Source: Euphorbia lathyris
Lineage: Eukaryota > Streptophyta > Magnoliopsida > Malpighiales > Euphorbiaceae
Direction of reading: 5' to 3'
DNA length: 64,000 bases
NCBI RefSeq assembly: GCF_963576675.1
Contig: NC_088911.1
Span: forward strand, 32,162,501-32,226,500
Both the position numbers and the translations under genes were made by a program. This document shows positions 44,483-55,300 of this stretch, piece by piece. The stretch's first letter is position 1. Each line of letters begins with the position of its first letter. The notes beneath the pieces are model-generated. The model searched no databases. It saw only the letters and a list, made by a program, of their open reading frames with translations, and had not been told where the DNA came from.

Positions 44483-45877
44483 TGTTGGTCCCGTGTAATT
44501 AGTTCCAAGGGGGGGTTAGGAACTAATGTAACTTTTTCGCTTAATTATGCTGACTTAAAATAATTCTTTAAATTACTTTACACAGTTTTGGTCAGCAAGG
44601 CCGAGCAAGATGTAAGACAGCTTTAGTCAGAGGCTGACTAGAACCGTTTTACTTGTGAGTTGAGAATTAACACTTAAGGTCAGCTTCCAACTCAGCACTC
44701 TGATCACTCAGTGTCAGCTTATACAATTTATATCCTGAGTAATTTAAGCAAGCAACACATACATATATATTGAGAGAAAGAGTTAGAAATTACTCAACAG
44801 ACTTATCCTGGTTCGGCCTCACCGCCTACGTCCAGTCCCCAGAATCCTTCCGGGTTTTTTCAATCCAATACTGAGCTCTTTAAAGGTAGAGCACAAACCG
44901 TTTACAAAGCAGTTGAGTATGCAAGAGTACCGTCCTCTATTCGTCTACTCAACCCCTACTGAGCGCTATAACCAAACACTCAGATTTTCCCTACTGCTGA
45001 GTACTAAAACCGAGTACTCAGTACCACTCTCTCAATCTTTACAAATGATACAAATTTGTTCTTTCTAGATGAAGAACACTTTAGATGAATACAAATTCAA
45101 TCTAGACTTTTACACATAAATAGGATTTGGGTGTAAGTATTTGCTTTTCTTGTTTGTATGTGCTTGTATGTATGCTTTTTTCTTTTTGTTTTTCGGCAAA
45201 GGATCCAAGTGAAGAACTTGTCCTTTTATAGTGAATTCCGAGGCTGCAATCATTTGAATTCGGATGTATCCGTTGAATTCAAACGGTCTTCTTGCATCAT
45301 TCACTGGTCAGCATACAGTTTTTGCAGGCCAATCCTGTCGTCTGAATTTAGCAGGCGTCAGGCTTGTCTTCTTCCGCCAGGTTCGTCTTCTAGCGCCAGT
45401 TTCGTCTTTTAGCCAAAGGCCAGTTGACCCATGCGTCTCGAAACTGTCTCCTTGCGTAATTCCAAAGCTTCTGAATTGGCGCAGATCTCTATCGGATCTT
45501 GTCTTTTAGTTAACGGATCATTGGCGCTGTCCTGATGAACACCCAGCTTGACTTTAATAGACGTTGCCTTCGATCTTTGTCTCTGGCGAGACTGAGTAAC
45601 GTTCTACTTAGCTTCTTCGATCAGCTTCGTCTTCAAGCGTTTGTTCTGAAGAAGACTTTTCTTCTATGATGTTGAGTTGTGTTCTACTCAGCTTCTGTGG
45701 CTCATGCTGACTTCATCCTGTCTTACTTTTTATTTCTTTTCTCATTTATGATTATACTCAACATTGAACAAACACATTAGTACAATTAAATCAAAGCACT
45801 TAAATTTAATTGTCTTAATCATGGATTAACTTAAATAATTTTGTCAAATCAAAATCATGTGAAAAGGTGTTTCAACA
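44483..45877 (-). repeat. Solo LTR D of the Sirevirus family
   Basis: TGTTGGTCCCG to GTGTTTCAACA, 1,395 bp, closely similar to the LTR of copy B. It is flanked by CTTCG (44478-44482) and TTTCG (45878-45882), a target duplication with one change. There is no internal region, so it is a product of LTR-LTR recombination. Confidence 0.85.
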
Positions 45878-45882
45878 TTTCG

Positions 45883-46655
45883 GAACTATTCTAATCGATT
45901 GATAATTTTGTTCTGACTAAGAACTCAATGAAAGAGCTTAGAAAACGTTACACAGATGATTACAGTAATTGTGTAAATGGTTTTTGCTTTGCTTTGGAAC
46001 TTCAAGAATGATTCTCTCAGAATTTCAGCATTGAAGATCAAGTCCCAATGTTGTAAATGATGGGGCTTTTATAGTGACACTTCAAGGCATTGATCATTTC
46101 AAGGAAACGACTCTTCTGTCCCTTTCATCCTCAGAGCCCAGTGTCAACAGCCAATAGCATTCCTTCTCTTTTCTATTATTTTGTCTGTTGCGTTGTGCTT
46201 CAGAGCTTGGTCGGAAGCAGACTGATTATCTAACCAAATCAAGCAAAGTTTCCAGGTTGACCAAGGGACAAGCCGTCTAGAGCTTCAGAATCTTTCCTTA
46301 TTTGGTGAGGCTTTGTCAGTTGCACATAGTCAACTCTTGATCTTGTCTCACGTGCCTTGATCCATTATCTTCCGAGTTTGTCTTATCTTTGAGACATCTA
46401 TTCTTGTGCTTCTGGATCCTTCTGGCTGTTGGGCCGAAGATGATCGAAGAGCCTTTGACTTATGGGCTTTTGATTTATTTCTTAAGGCTTTTTCTTAATT
46501 TCTTAATCTTAACTTTAATTCATCAAAACACTTAACAAACACATTAGTATGAATAAATCAACATTTAAATGTAATGTGTTATTAATTATGAAGATATTAA
46601 TTTCATTTAATATTTTTGTCATAATCAAAATTAATGTGGAAATTGTGTTTCAATA
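45883..46655 (-). repeat. LTR of Sirevirus C, second part
   Basis: Continues the LTR interrupted at 44482. LINE coding sequence resumes immediately after 46655. Confidence 0.72.
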
Positions 46656-49501
46656 AGAAACGGTCGAGGTCGGTTGTAATTTGTGAAAGACTTGACCGTT
46701 TTTTAGCCAACCCGGGTTGGCTTTCTTTGTTCCCTTCGGGTGTCATTGGATCACAATCCAATCTACCTCAATACCTTTGGCTAACAAAGTTAGAGCATCT
46801 CCAAGAGACTCTTAGTGCACTCCCTAAAAATAATATAAATAATTGACTCTTAGTGATTTAAGAGTGACTAAGACATATCATCTCCAACAATACTCCTTAT
46901 ATTCACTCTTTATTTATTATTTTATTATTAAAATTATTAATTGTTGTGATATTTACCAATAGTGAAAGGAGAGAGAATCTTCAATAATAAATTATTAATA
47001 AAAAATGAGTTAGGAGGCACTAAGAGGTGGAGAGATGCTCTCTATTAATAGAGAGGATGGAGAGACTCTTAGTGATTTGAGGAGCCACTAAGAGGCTGTT
47101 GGAGTTGATTTTTTATTCTCTCTTCTCAAATTTTAACTTAAGAGTCAACTTAGGAGGCTGTTGGAGATGCTCTTATAGAAATGCAAAGAGGTGACCTTTC
47201 CGCTTTGAGTTGCATTAGACCCTAAACCTAACTTGATGTGAGGTAGTAGCCTTGACTTGGAACGATACCAGTGAAGGAAGGAACAATTTCCAAAGGAAGA
47301 TAAAGGCGACTACTGATGCGTTGTGCGACTGGAATAATACGACTATAGGCAATATCCTTCAGCAGATTCAAAGGAAACAAATAAGCTTGAATTACTTCAA
47401 AGACAAGCAAATGGTTTGAATAAGGATGCAGAATCATAGTTGATTAAGTAGATTACTAAGTTCGGGGAGCGTGAAGAGATTATTTGGAAGCCAAAGGATA
47501 AATTTGATTGGATGAAATCTAGAGATCGTAATACCTCCTTTTTTGCATGCTAAATCAACACAACGACGACAAACCAACACTATTCAACGGCTAAAAAATA
47601 AGGAGGGGCAATGGATCAGTTCCAATTTGGGTATTGAATATAATGATTGACTATTGTTCTAAATTATTCAACTATTTGAGTGCGAGTGTTGTGGAGTGCT
47701 TCATTCAGACAGTTGATAACAGGTTAACGCAAAAGCAACAATCCTTTCTTTCTGAATAGTTTACAAGGGAGGAAGTCTTTGGTGCTCTACAACAATATAA
47801 TCCCATTAAGGCCTCAGGGCCAGACGGTATGTCATCTTCTTTCTATCAATGTTATTGGAATGTGGTTGGAGATGATATAGTTGATTTGGTGCTTAATGGT
47901 TTCACTATTAGAATTATCATTACACACTTGAACCATACTTTTGTTGCTCGCATTCCCAAAGTCAAGTAACCCACATCTATAAAGGAATTGAGATCAACTG
48001 CGTTATGTAATCTTTTGTATAAATTGATTTCAAAAGTGCTTGCTAATCCTCTGAAAGTTATTTTGCCCAGTCTGATTTATGATTCTCAATTTGCCTTTGT
48101 CCATAGTCGGCTCATCAATGATAATGCTATAAATTGCTTTTGAAGCATTTCATAGTATGAAGACTCGAATTAAAGGTCCCAGGGTAATTTTGCTCTGAAA
48201 CTTGATGTGAGGAAGATGTATGACCGTATTGAATGAGAGTCCATGTGTTGGGTCTTAGTTAGGATGCAATCTCCAACTCAGTTCACTAATCTTTTAATGT
48301 CATGTGTTTTATCAATATCTTCATCTTTCTTGATTAATCGCCAACCTAAAGGGTTCATTAAATCTTATCGAGGCTTACATCAAAGGGATACTATCTCCCC
48401 TTACCCATTCCTTATATGTGCAGAAGCTTTTTCAGAAAAAATTAGGAAATAAGAGCTTGCTGGTATTTTGCGTGGTATTAAAGTCCGTAGATTTCCCCCT
48501 AGTGTTTCCCACCTATTTTTTTTGCAGGTGATTCACTGATTTTTGAGAGAGAAAATGTGGCTGAGATTAGTGTAAAATCAATTCTAAAATTGTATAAAGA
48601 AACTTCGAGGTAGGCTGTTAATCTGGATAAATTTGAGATTTTCTTTATTTGTGGGGTTCAAGATCAAAGGTGAACTGATATCATCTTTATCCTTAAGGTG
48701 GTAAAACATGAGCCTTCCCTCGTTATTTAGGCTTGCCTACTATTATAAGGATGTCGAAACAAGTTGTGTTTTCTTCTATTAAGGATAGAGTAAGTTTAAG
48801 GTTCAAGAGTTTTGAAAGTTGTTTGTCATTAGGGGGTAAGGAATCCTTGACTAAATCAGTAGTGCAAGCTATTCCTCAATATGTTATGTCATGTTTTTTT
48901 CCCCTAAAACTTTTTGTAAGGAAATTCAAAGCTTAATTAGCCAAATTTGGAGGGGAGGTAATGATTCTAAATGATCGATGTATTGGATTTCTTGGGATGT
49001 TTTATATAAATCTAAGGCAGGTGGAGGAATTGGTTTTAAATGGCTTCGATCTTTAATTTAGATCTACTAGCGAAACAGACTCCGCAGTTACTGGCGAATC
49101 TTGAATCTCTGTGGTCTCGTATTGTTAAAGCTAAATGTTTTAGAGATTCGAGTTTCCTTGTATCTTAACACTTGTTTAACTGTAGAAGCACCAAAGTGTC
49201 AAGTTATTCTTAAAGGATTGACATTCATGCTGGAGATTGCTCTTTCACCTCTATTATTATTAAATCAAATGCAAAATTCATGATTGATACTATCAACTCT
49301 AGATCTTTCCTGTTGTCTTCCCTATACTATTGCTATCAGGATATAGTTAGTGTCAGTTTGATATTTCCTGTTTGTACCTTTCAAATCGTGTATAAAGAGA
49401 ATACATGTTGCTCATACCCTAACTTGTTTGACCAAGAATATATCTTCTTCTCTTTTCTGTATAGATTCTATTTAATGGAATTTATTGTTTCATAAAAAAA
49501 A
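46656..49501 (+). pseudogene. L1-type LINE ORF2 relic: endonuclease end, RT, 3' tail
   Basis: ICERLDRFLANPGWLSLFP marks the endonuclease C-terminus. After the Tourist MITE, KSRDRNTSFF and then RT motifs appear: ASGPDGMSSSFYQCYW (47815-47865), LDVRKMYDRIE, GLHQRDTISPYPFLICAEAFS and LTKSVVQAIPQYVMSCFFP. The catalytic ADD reads A-G-D at 48524-48532, and stops are scattered throughout. The copy ends in a short A-tail (49494-49502). It is a dead copy that once encoded target-primed reverse transcription. Confidence 0.85.
46793..47172. mobile_element. Tourist-like (PIF/Harbinger) MITE
   Basis: Terminal inverted repeats GAGCATCTCCAA / TTGGAGATGCTC and TTA target duplications (46790-46792, 47173-47175). 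380 bp, AT-rich, no ORF, with internal GACTCTTAGTG and AGGCTGTTGGAG repeats. Inserted in the LINE relic. Confidence 0.88.
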
Positions 49502-50289
49502 CAGACTTTTGGTGTCATAAATGAATTCGGGATCTCTGTGTTAAAAGCCCCAATATCTTTTTAATAATAAAATGTTCGGAATGATCTAAATGATGAAATT
49601 TGAATTGCATGTGTTTTTTTACAGATTTAGATTTACGAGAAGTATATGTTTTATTTTTTTTTTTTTTTTTGCGTTTTTATACCTTTATAGTTTTCTTTGC
49701 CTTGTCTAATCGTTTTTCATCCCTTCGTGGATCTAGTATTGACTTTAGCTTGTATGATGTTTTATTCCTCACTTTTTGGATGTTGTATTTTTCATTTCTT
49801 CATCTAACAAAGATACAAGAAGCCCGGAATCTTTAGAGGTTGTTTGTTTACCTACTTTTCACCCGTTGTTTGTCTTTTCACTTTAAAATGCAGAGTTTTA
49901 GGTGTTTGGTTAGATACATATTTGTCTTTTACAGCTAAAATGTAGCTTTTTACAAAAAGTAGAGAATCTATGTTTTTTGGAAAAACAACATTTTTCAAAG
50001 GCAAAAAACAAGTAGCCAAACGAACCTTTAATTAGCATTAAAAAATATAAGATACTCCCTTCATTCCTTTTTATAAGTCATTTTAGTAATTGAGTTTTTT
50101 TCAAAAAAAATATTTAATTAATCAACGTAAATTCATTAATTTCATTTTATATTAATTGTATTTTTTAATTTGTGTGAAACAATCTAAAATAACTTATATT
50201 TTGAAATGTAGAAAATAATATTTTGTTTTTCTTTTTTTTTTGTTTGAAATCACGATTGAAACATAAAGATAACACAATTTGGTGGTAAG
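49502..50289. other. AT-rich intergenic DNA with a probable small MITE
   Basis: No gene. About 49833-50032 has imperfect inverted ends (AGAGGTTGTTTGTTTACCTACTT against the inverse of AAGTAGCCAAACGAACCTTT), resembling a short hAT-type MITE. I could not find a convincing target duplication. Confidence 0.4.
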
Positions 50290-51310
50290 TGGTGCAACCC
50301 ATGAGCAACTTCAATTTCCCAAGAGCAAGTGGATTGAGATATAATATTACTTCTGACAGCCCAATAGAAACTAATGTAACTATTTATGCGATTGTCTACA
50401 AAAAAAACAACGCAATAGTATCAATATTTATGTCAATATATTTTTCTAAATTATCTTTTTTCTATATCATATTGCAAGTGGACTTTACACAACTTCTACT
50501 CTGAAATTGGTGTTGTACACTTCTTTTATGACTTCAATACTACGATTACCACATTTACTTCAATACTATTTGCTAAGATATATGTAGTAATTAACATTTA
50601 CGAGTTTGGAACCAACCCTAAAGAGTTTGGAACCAACACTTAACTTCTATTGATCTTCAAGAAATTTATACAGAATTACAAACATCAGTTACAACTGACT
50701 TCCAGAACTTCTCCTGAACATAAGCAATAACTGAATAACTTCTTCTAAATTCAAATAATTAAATGAAACATTATCTGCTAATAAATTAACTAATGCATAT
50801 TTCCAACAAACTCCTCCTTGCCTTAGTATTTACAAACACCCAACTTGTTTCAAAGTTTGTTTTGATGATGTACTTTCCCATCACCATTCTAAAATTGGAG
50901 CACTTCTCTCCAAAAGCTTCATATTGATGTACTTTCCCATCATCAGTCTAGAATTGGAGCACTTCTCTCCAAATGCTTCATATTGATGTACTTTCCCATC
51001 AATTTGCTTCATATTGGTGCACATCTCACCAATTTCAAAACAATGTTTCTTCTTCTTCGGCAACATGTGTCAACTTGACACTTTCTTCAGACTTGGTTCT
51101 ACAATTCTTTTGAATATGTCCAAACCTTTTGCACTTGTAACACTGAGGCTTCCCTTTGTACCAGCAATCGTCTTCATGGTGACCGGGCTTGCTACAGATA
51201 GCACATTTGGACTGGGCTTTTCCTTTTGAAGATGAACCCTTTGCCATATTATCACATTAAATGAAACATTATCTGCTAATAAATTAATTAAGACATATTT
51301 CCAATAATAT
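50290..51310 (-). mobile_element. Internally deleted Ty1/copia remnant
   Basis: A stretch of about 48 bp, ATGAAACATTATCTGCTAAT followed by AAATTAA..., occurs at about 50762-50808 and 51258-51305 in the same direction. On the minus strand both copies read as an LTR start (TGTTGGAAATATG or TATTGGAAATATG). Between them is a gag fragment (51247-51035), followed by a purine-rich tract directly before the second LTR start. This suggests a copia element reduced to partial 5' LTR, gag fragment and 3' LTR. The left limit is a guess. Confidence 0.5.
51035..51247 (-). pseudogene. Copia gag fragment with two CCHC knuckles
   Basis: CAICSKPGHHEDDC and CYKCKRFGHIQKNC are separated by WYKGKPQ, the arrangement typical of Tork/Retrofit-type copia gag, and are followed by an acidic end. 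It is open for 70 codons but lacks the capsid part. It is unrelated to the Sirevirus gag in this window. Confidence 0.7.
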
Positions 51311-52350
51311 ATATTAAAATAACATGTTTGCTACATTGAAGGAGTCAGAAATTTACGTCTAAAAAATTAATTTTAGCTTTGCGACGACGAGGTTTGAAGT
51401 CTATACAATTTGGTGTAATTTCTGAAGTAATTTTTTTTAACAAACTTATGAATAAATATCTCAAAAAAAAAAAAAAACCTATGTGTATAAATTAATTTCA
51501 TATTTTATTTATATATATTGTTGTTTTAATATATAATTGTCCGATAAAAGAAAAAAGAAAAAAAAGTACTAATACTTTAATATTACCGTGTGTTAGTTAA
51601 TGCCATCATGAAAATGACAGCAGTCACCCCACTACCTGTAGTAGCTGAATTTGAGCATACATTTACTTTCAAGCCAAGCTACGTGCTTAACTCAATATCC
51701 CTCTACTACCCAAATTTTCTCCATCACTACACTACTGAGTATATTGCTTGTATTCTCGTTAAAATTAAATAATGCAAACATTAAACCTTTAAAGGATTTG
51801 AAAAAAAAATCAAGATTGATAACATTTGAAGTAATATAATTACATTTGTGACTAGTCACCATATCTTTTGTTAATTAGTTGATCTAACCCCCAATTTTGG
51901 ACCTACCAATAAAACAATAACGCTTTTTTCATTATATCTACTGAATAGGGTCGGATCAAAGGAGCTAAAGGACACTAATTGTTAGAAAACGCTAAAAATT
52001 TATTGAAACTCTATTTGAGATTTTAATTTTTTTAATGTAAAAACAACTAAATAATATTTTAATTTAACACGTATAAATCACCGAGACTGTCGGAAACATC
52101 CATATTTATCAAATTGATACTTGAAAGTTTCACTCTTGAAAATGGGAGCTAACTTCACTTCTCCCTATCTATCATGTCTTATCTTCCATTATTTATTTAA
52201 CCAACTTGACCCCCACCACCCATGTATATTAAAAAAATATATTAGTTTACTTATCCATTAGCCACATTAATATTCATTAATATTCTATATATATACTACA
52301 TTTTCACCACACTCCCAATACAACAGATATTTCATATATTCACAATTTTA
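51311..52350 (+). promoter_or_regulatory. Upstream region and TATA box of the beta-xylosidase gene
   Basis: AT-rich noncoding sequence. CTATATATATA at 52285-52295, 56 bp before the ATG, is the likely TATA box, predicting transcript start near 52315-52325 and a leader of about 30 bp. I recognise no other clear elements. Confidence 0.55.
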
Positions 52351-55300
52351 ATGGCTTCCGCCGCCATATCCACACCCTTCTTTGTCTTCATAATCTTTCT
52401 GAGCGTTTCTTGGCACGCCTGCAAAGCGCTAGAGCCGTTTTCATGTGACCAAAAAGATGAAACGACAACAAACTTAGCGCTTTGCAATGTGAAGTTGCCG
52501 ATAAAGGATAGAGTTAGCGACCTCATTGGCCGGCTGACATTGGCCGAGAAAGTTGGGCTGCTGGTAAACAATGCGGCGGCCGTTCCTAAGGTTGGGATGA
52601 AAGGGTATGAGTGGTGGTCGGAGGCACTTCATGGCGTTTCAAATGTGGGTCCAGGGACTAAGTTCGGCGGTGCATTCCCTGCCGCCACTAGCTTTCCTCA
52701 AGTCATCACCACCGCTGCTTCTTTCAATGCTACATTGTGGGAGGCTATTGGACGGGTCAGATTTTCCACCCTTTATTTTATCCATTTACTCATTACTTAA
52801 ATATTATACTATATTATATTATAGCAAATTGCGAGGGAATATTTCTGTTGTTTTGTTTTTTCAGGGTTCTTTTTTATTCTCATCCTAAAATATTGCTTTT
52901 GTGGACCAAATATTAACTTTTTCTAAAACTTTCAGCATATTTTACCGCCGCAGCTTTACAATCATAAGATCCTGTGTGCATTGTAGTACTGTGTGCCTCC
53001 AAAAGAAAAATTCTGAATACGAAAATAACATTTTTAAAAGAACCAATCGGAAATCTACACTCGATAGTTTTTAAATTTAATTAGTGGGCGGCAATGAAGA
53101 AAATTATTGGAAATTTACACTCAATTAAAAGAAATATTAATAATTAGAAATAATTTTACTACTTTAAATCATTAATATATATCTGGCAGATCTGAAAATG
53201 ACCAAGTTGCTCATGTTAGCAATGAAAGTGTGGAGATACTAACATAAACAGGATGTGTAGGTAGTGTCAGATGAAGGAAGAGCGATGTATAACGGGGGAA
53301 TGGCGGGACTCACGTATTGGAGCCCAAATGTGAATATATTCAGAGATCCAAGGTGGGGACGTGGACAGGAGACACCCGGTGAGGATCCATTAGTAGTGGG
53401 TAAATATGCAGCTAGTTACGTGAGGGGGTTACAGGGAAACGACGGTGACCGGTTGAAGGTTGCTGCGTGTTGTAAACACTTCACAGCATATGACCTCGAT
53501 AACTGGAATGGTGTGGATCGCTTCCACTTTAATGCTAAGGTATGGTACAATATCTAATGTGTAATGATTAGACTTTTCACGGCAATTTAATCTTGATCGT
53601 TGGTTTTGGTGACCTTCGCGTTGAATTTTGATAGACAGGAGCCAGAATCAATCTACTACTACTGTAGTAGTTTGGTTAATAAATTAATGGCATTGAAGTT
53701 TGGAACATTGACTAGGAATTAGTACTTGGTTGGGTTGGGTCCATGCTGCCACATTTAGTACAAAATACCTTAGTATTCAATTCCTCAATAGAACATATAT
53801 TTGTCTTTAAAATTTGGCAACAACCACATGGAGTTCTCTATTGTAAATTCTGATTTCTATTTTCTTAAATTACACATTAAATTATAATTATTTATTTTTT
53901 GTTACATTAAATTTATATTTAATGAATATTTTGTTTATGATTAGAGACTTTTTTTTTTCGTTTTGATTCAATATCTGTAAATTAATTGGTTTTTAATAAA
54001 TATATCCTTATTTAAATTGTTTTTTTATTTTAGAAATTGATTAAAAAAAATATTATTAGTAAATCAATTAATAACAATACAACAAAGCATTTTAGTTAAA
54101 ATTAATTGAATTTTTTTGGGATAAAATTAGAGATTTGAACTACTTTATATATTTTAACTAGTCAAAATCTAATAGTGGTATTTGATAAATGGAGTTTTTT
54201 TAAAAAGAGGTGAAGGAGATGTTTGAAAGAGCTTATTTGGTTAAATCTAATTATGAAAAAGCATGTTTTGTAAGTTTTTTTAATGAGCTTACTGCTGAAT
54301 CTTTTTTTAATGATATTTTTATCCCTAATTACTACCTTTTAACCCCAAATAAAGGGTTTACCATGTTCTTATTTATCATTTTACACAAACAACTATTAAT
54401 AATCAGTTTAAGTTTTACCAAACAAGTTTATACAATTATATAGTCAAATCAGCTAACAAAAAAAGTAATCAGCTAATATAATCAACGAACAACTAACAAC
54501 TATTTGACAAACAGAATCATCTATTGTGAAACAGATGAAGTAATTCATTATGATCATCTAATTGAGTTAAAGAAGTTTTATTTATTTCATTTAGGTCGGA
54601 AACATATATCTTCTGCTATTAAACAATAGATTCTTATAGTTTTTTATAAATAAATAAAAAAAACTACTTAATACGATAAATGAATAATTTTTTTATTAAT
54701 CAAGTTTTATATTCAAATTTGATTTTTTTTAGTGATTAAAAGTGTAAATTATAGTGACTTTTGCTTTAAATGTTTTGGAATTATAGATAAAAATGGTTGT
54801 TCAAGTTGCAATCCGTATCAGTTTAGTCAAATCGAATTTTAAATATCTCAATCTTGAATCGTAAAATTTTAACAAATTAATCTAAATACAATTAGTTTTG
54901 TACACATAAAATGTGCAAAATTTGGGTTAATTTGTTAAAATTGACAACTTTTAAGTAAACACTTAAATTGGATTTGAAATAGATTGAGAATGTTATATCA
55001 TAGTGATCATTTTAACCCATAATATAACCCTTAAATTAAAATTTTGAGATAAATTAGTTCCCGTAAAATGATCTAACTCATTCAGCTGTACGTACACTTG
55101 CGAAACAGGTAAGCAAGCAGGATATGGAGGACACATTTGACATCCCATTCAAAATGTGTGTAAAGGAAGGAAAAGTAGCTAGTGTTATGTGTTCTTATAA
55201 TCAAGTTAACGGCGTTCCCACTTGCGCTGATCCTAATCTCCTCCGTAAAACCATACGAACCCAATGGGGCCATAACGGCTACATTGTTTCCGACTGTGAT

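Larger units (their letters stand above)
42717..46655 (-). mobile_element. Truncated Sirevirus-like element, copy C (5' LTR plus gag)
   Basis: On the minus strand: 5' LTR (46655-43970, itself split by solo LTR D), PBS at 43967-43956, and gag. The element ends abruptly inside gag at about 42717, against LINE sequence. Pol, ORF3 and the 3' LTR are absent, pointing to a deletion that also removed part of the host LINE. It is more diverged from A and B than they are from each other. Confidence 0.8.

Noticed and set aside
54190..54500. Possible MITE in beta-xylosidase intron 2 (TTTGATAAATGG ... CTATTTGACAAACAG)
   Set aside because: The ends are only vaguely inverted and I found no target duplication.
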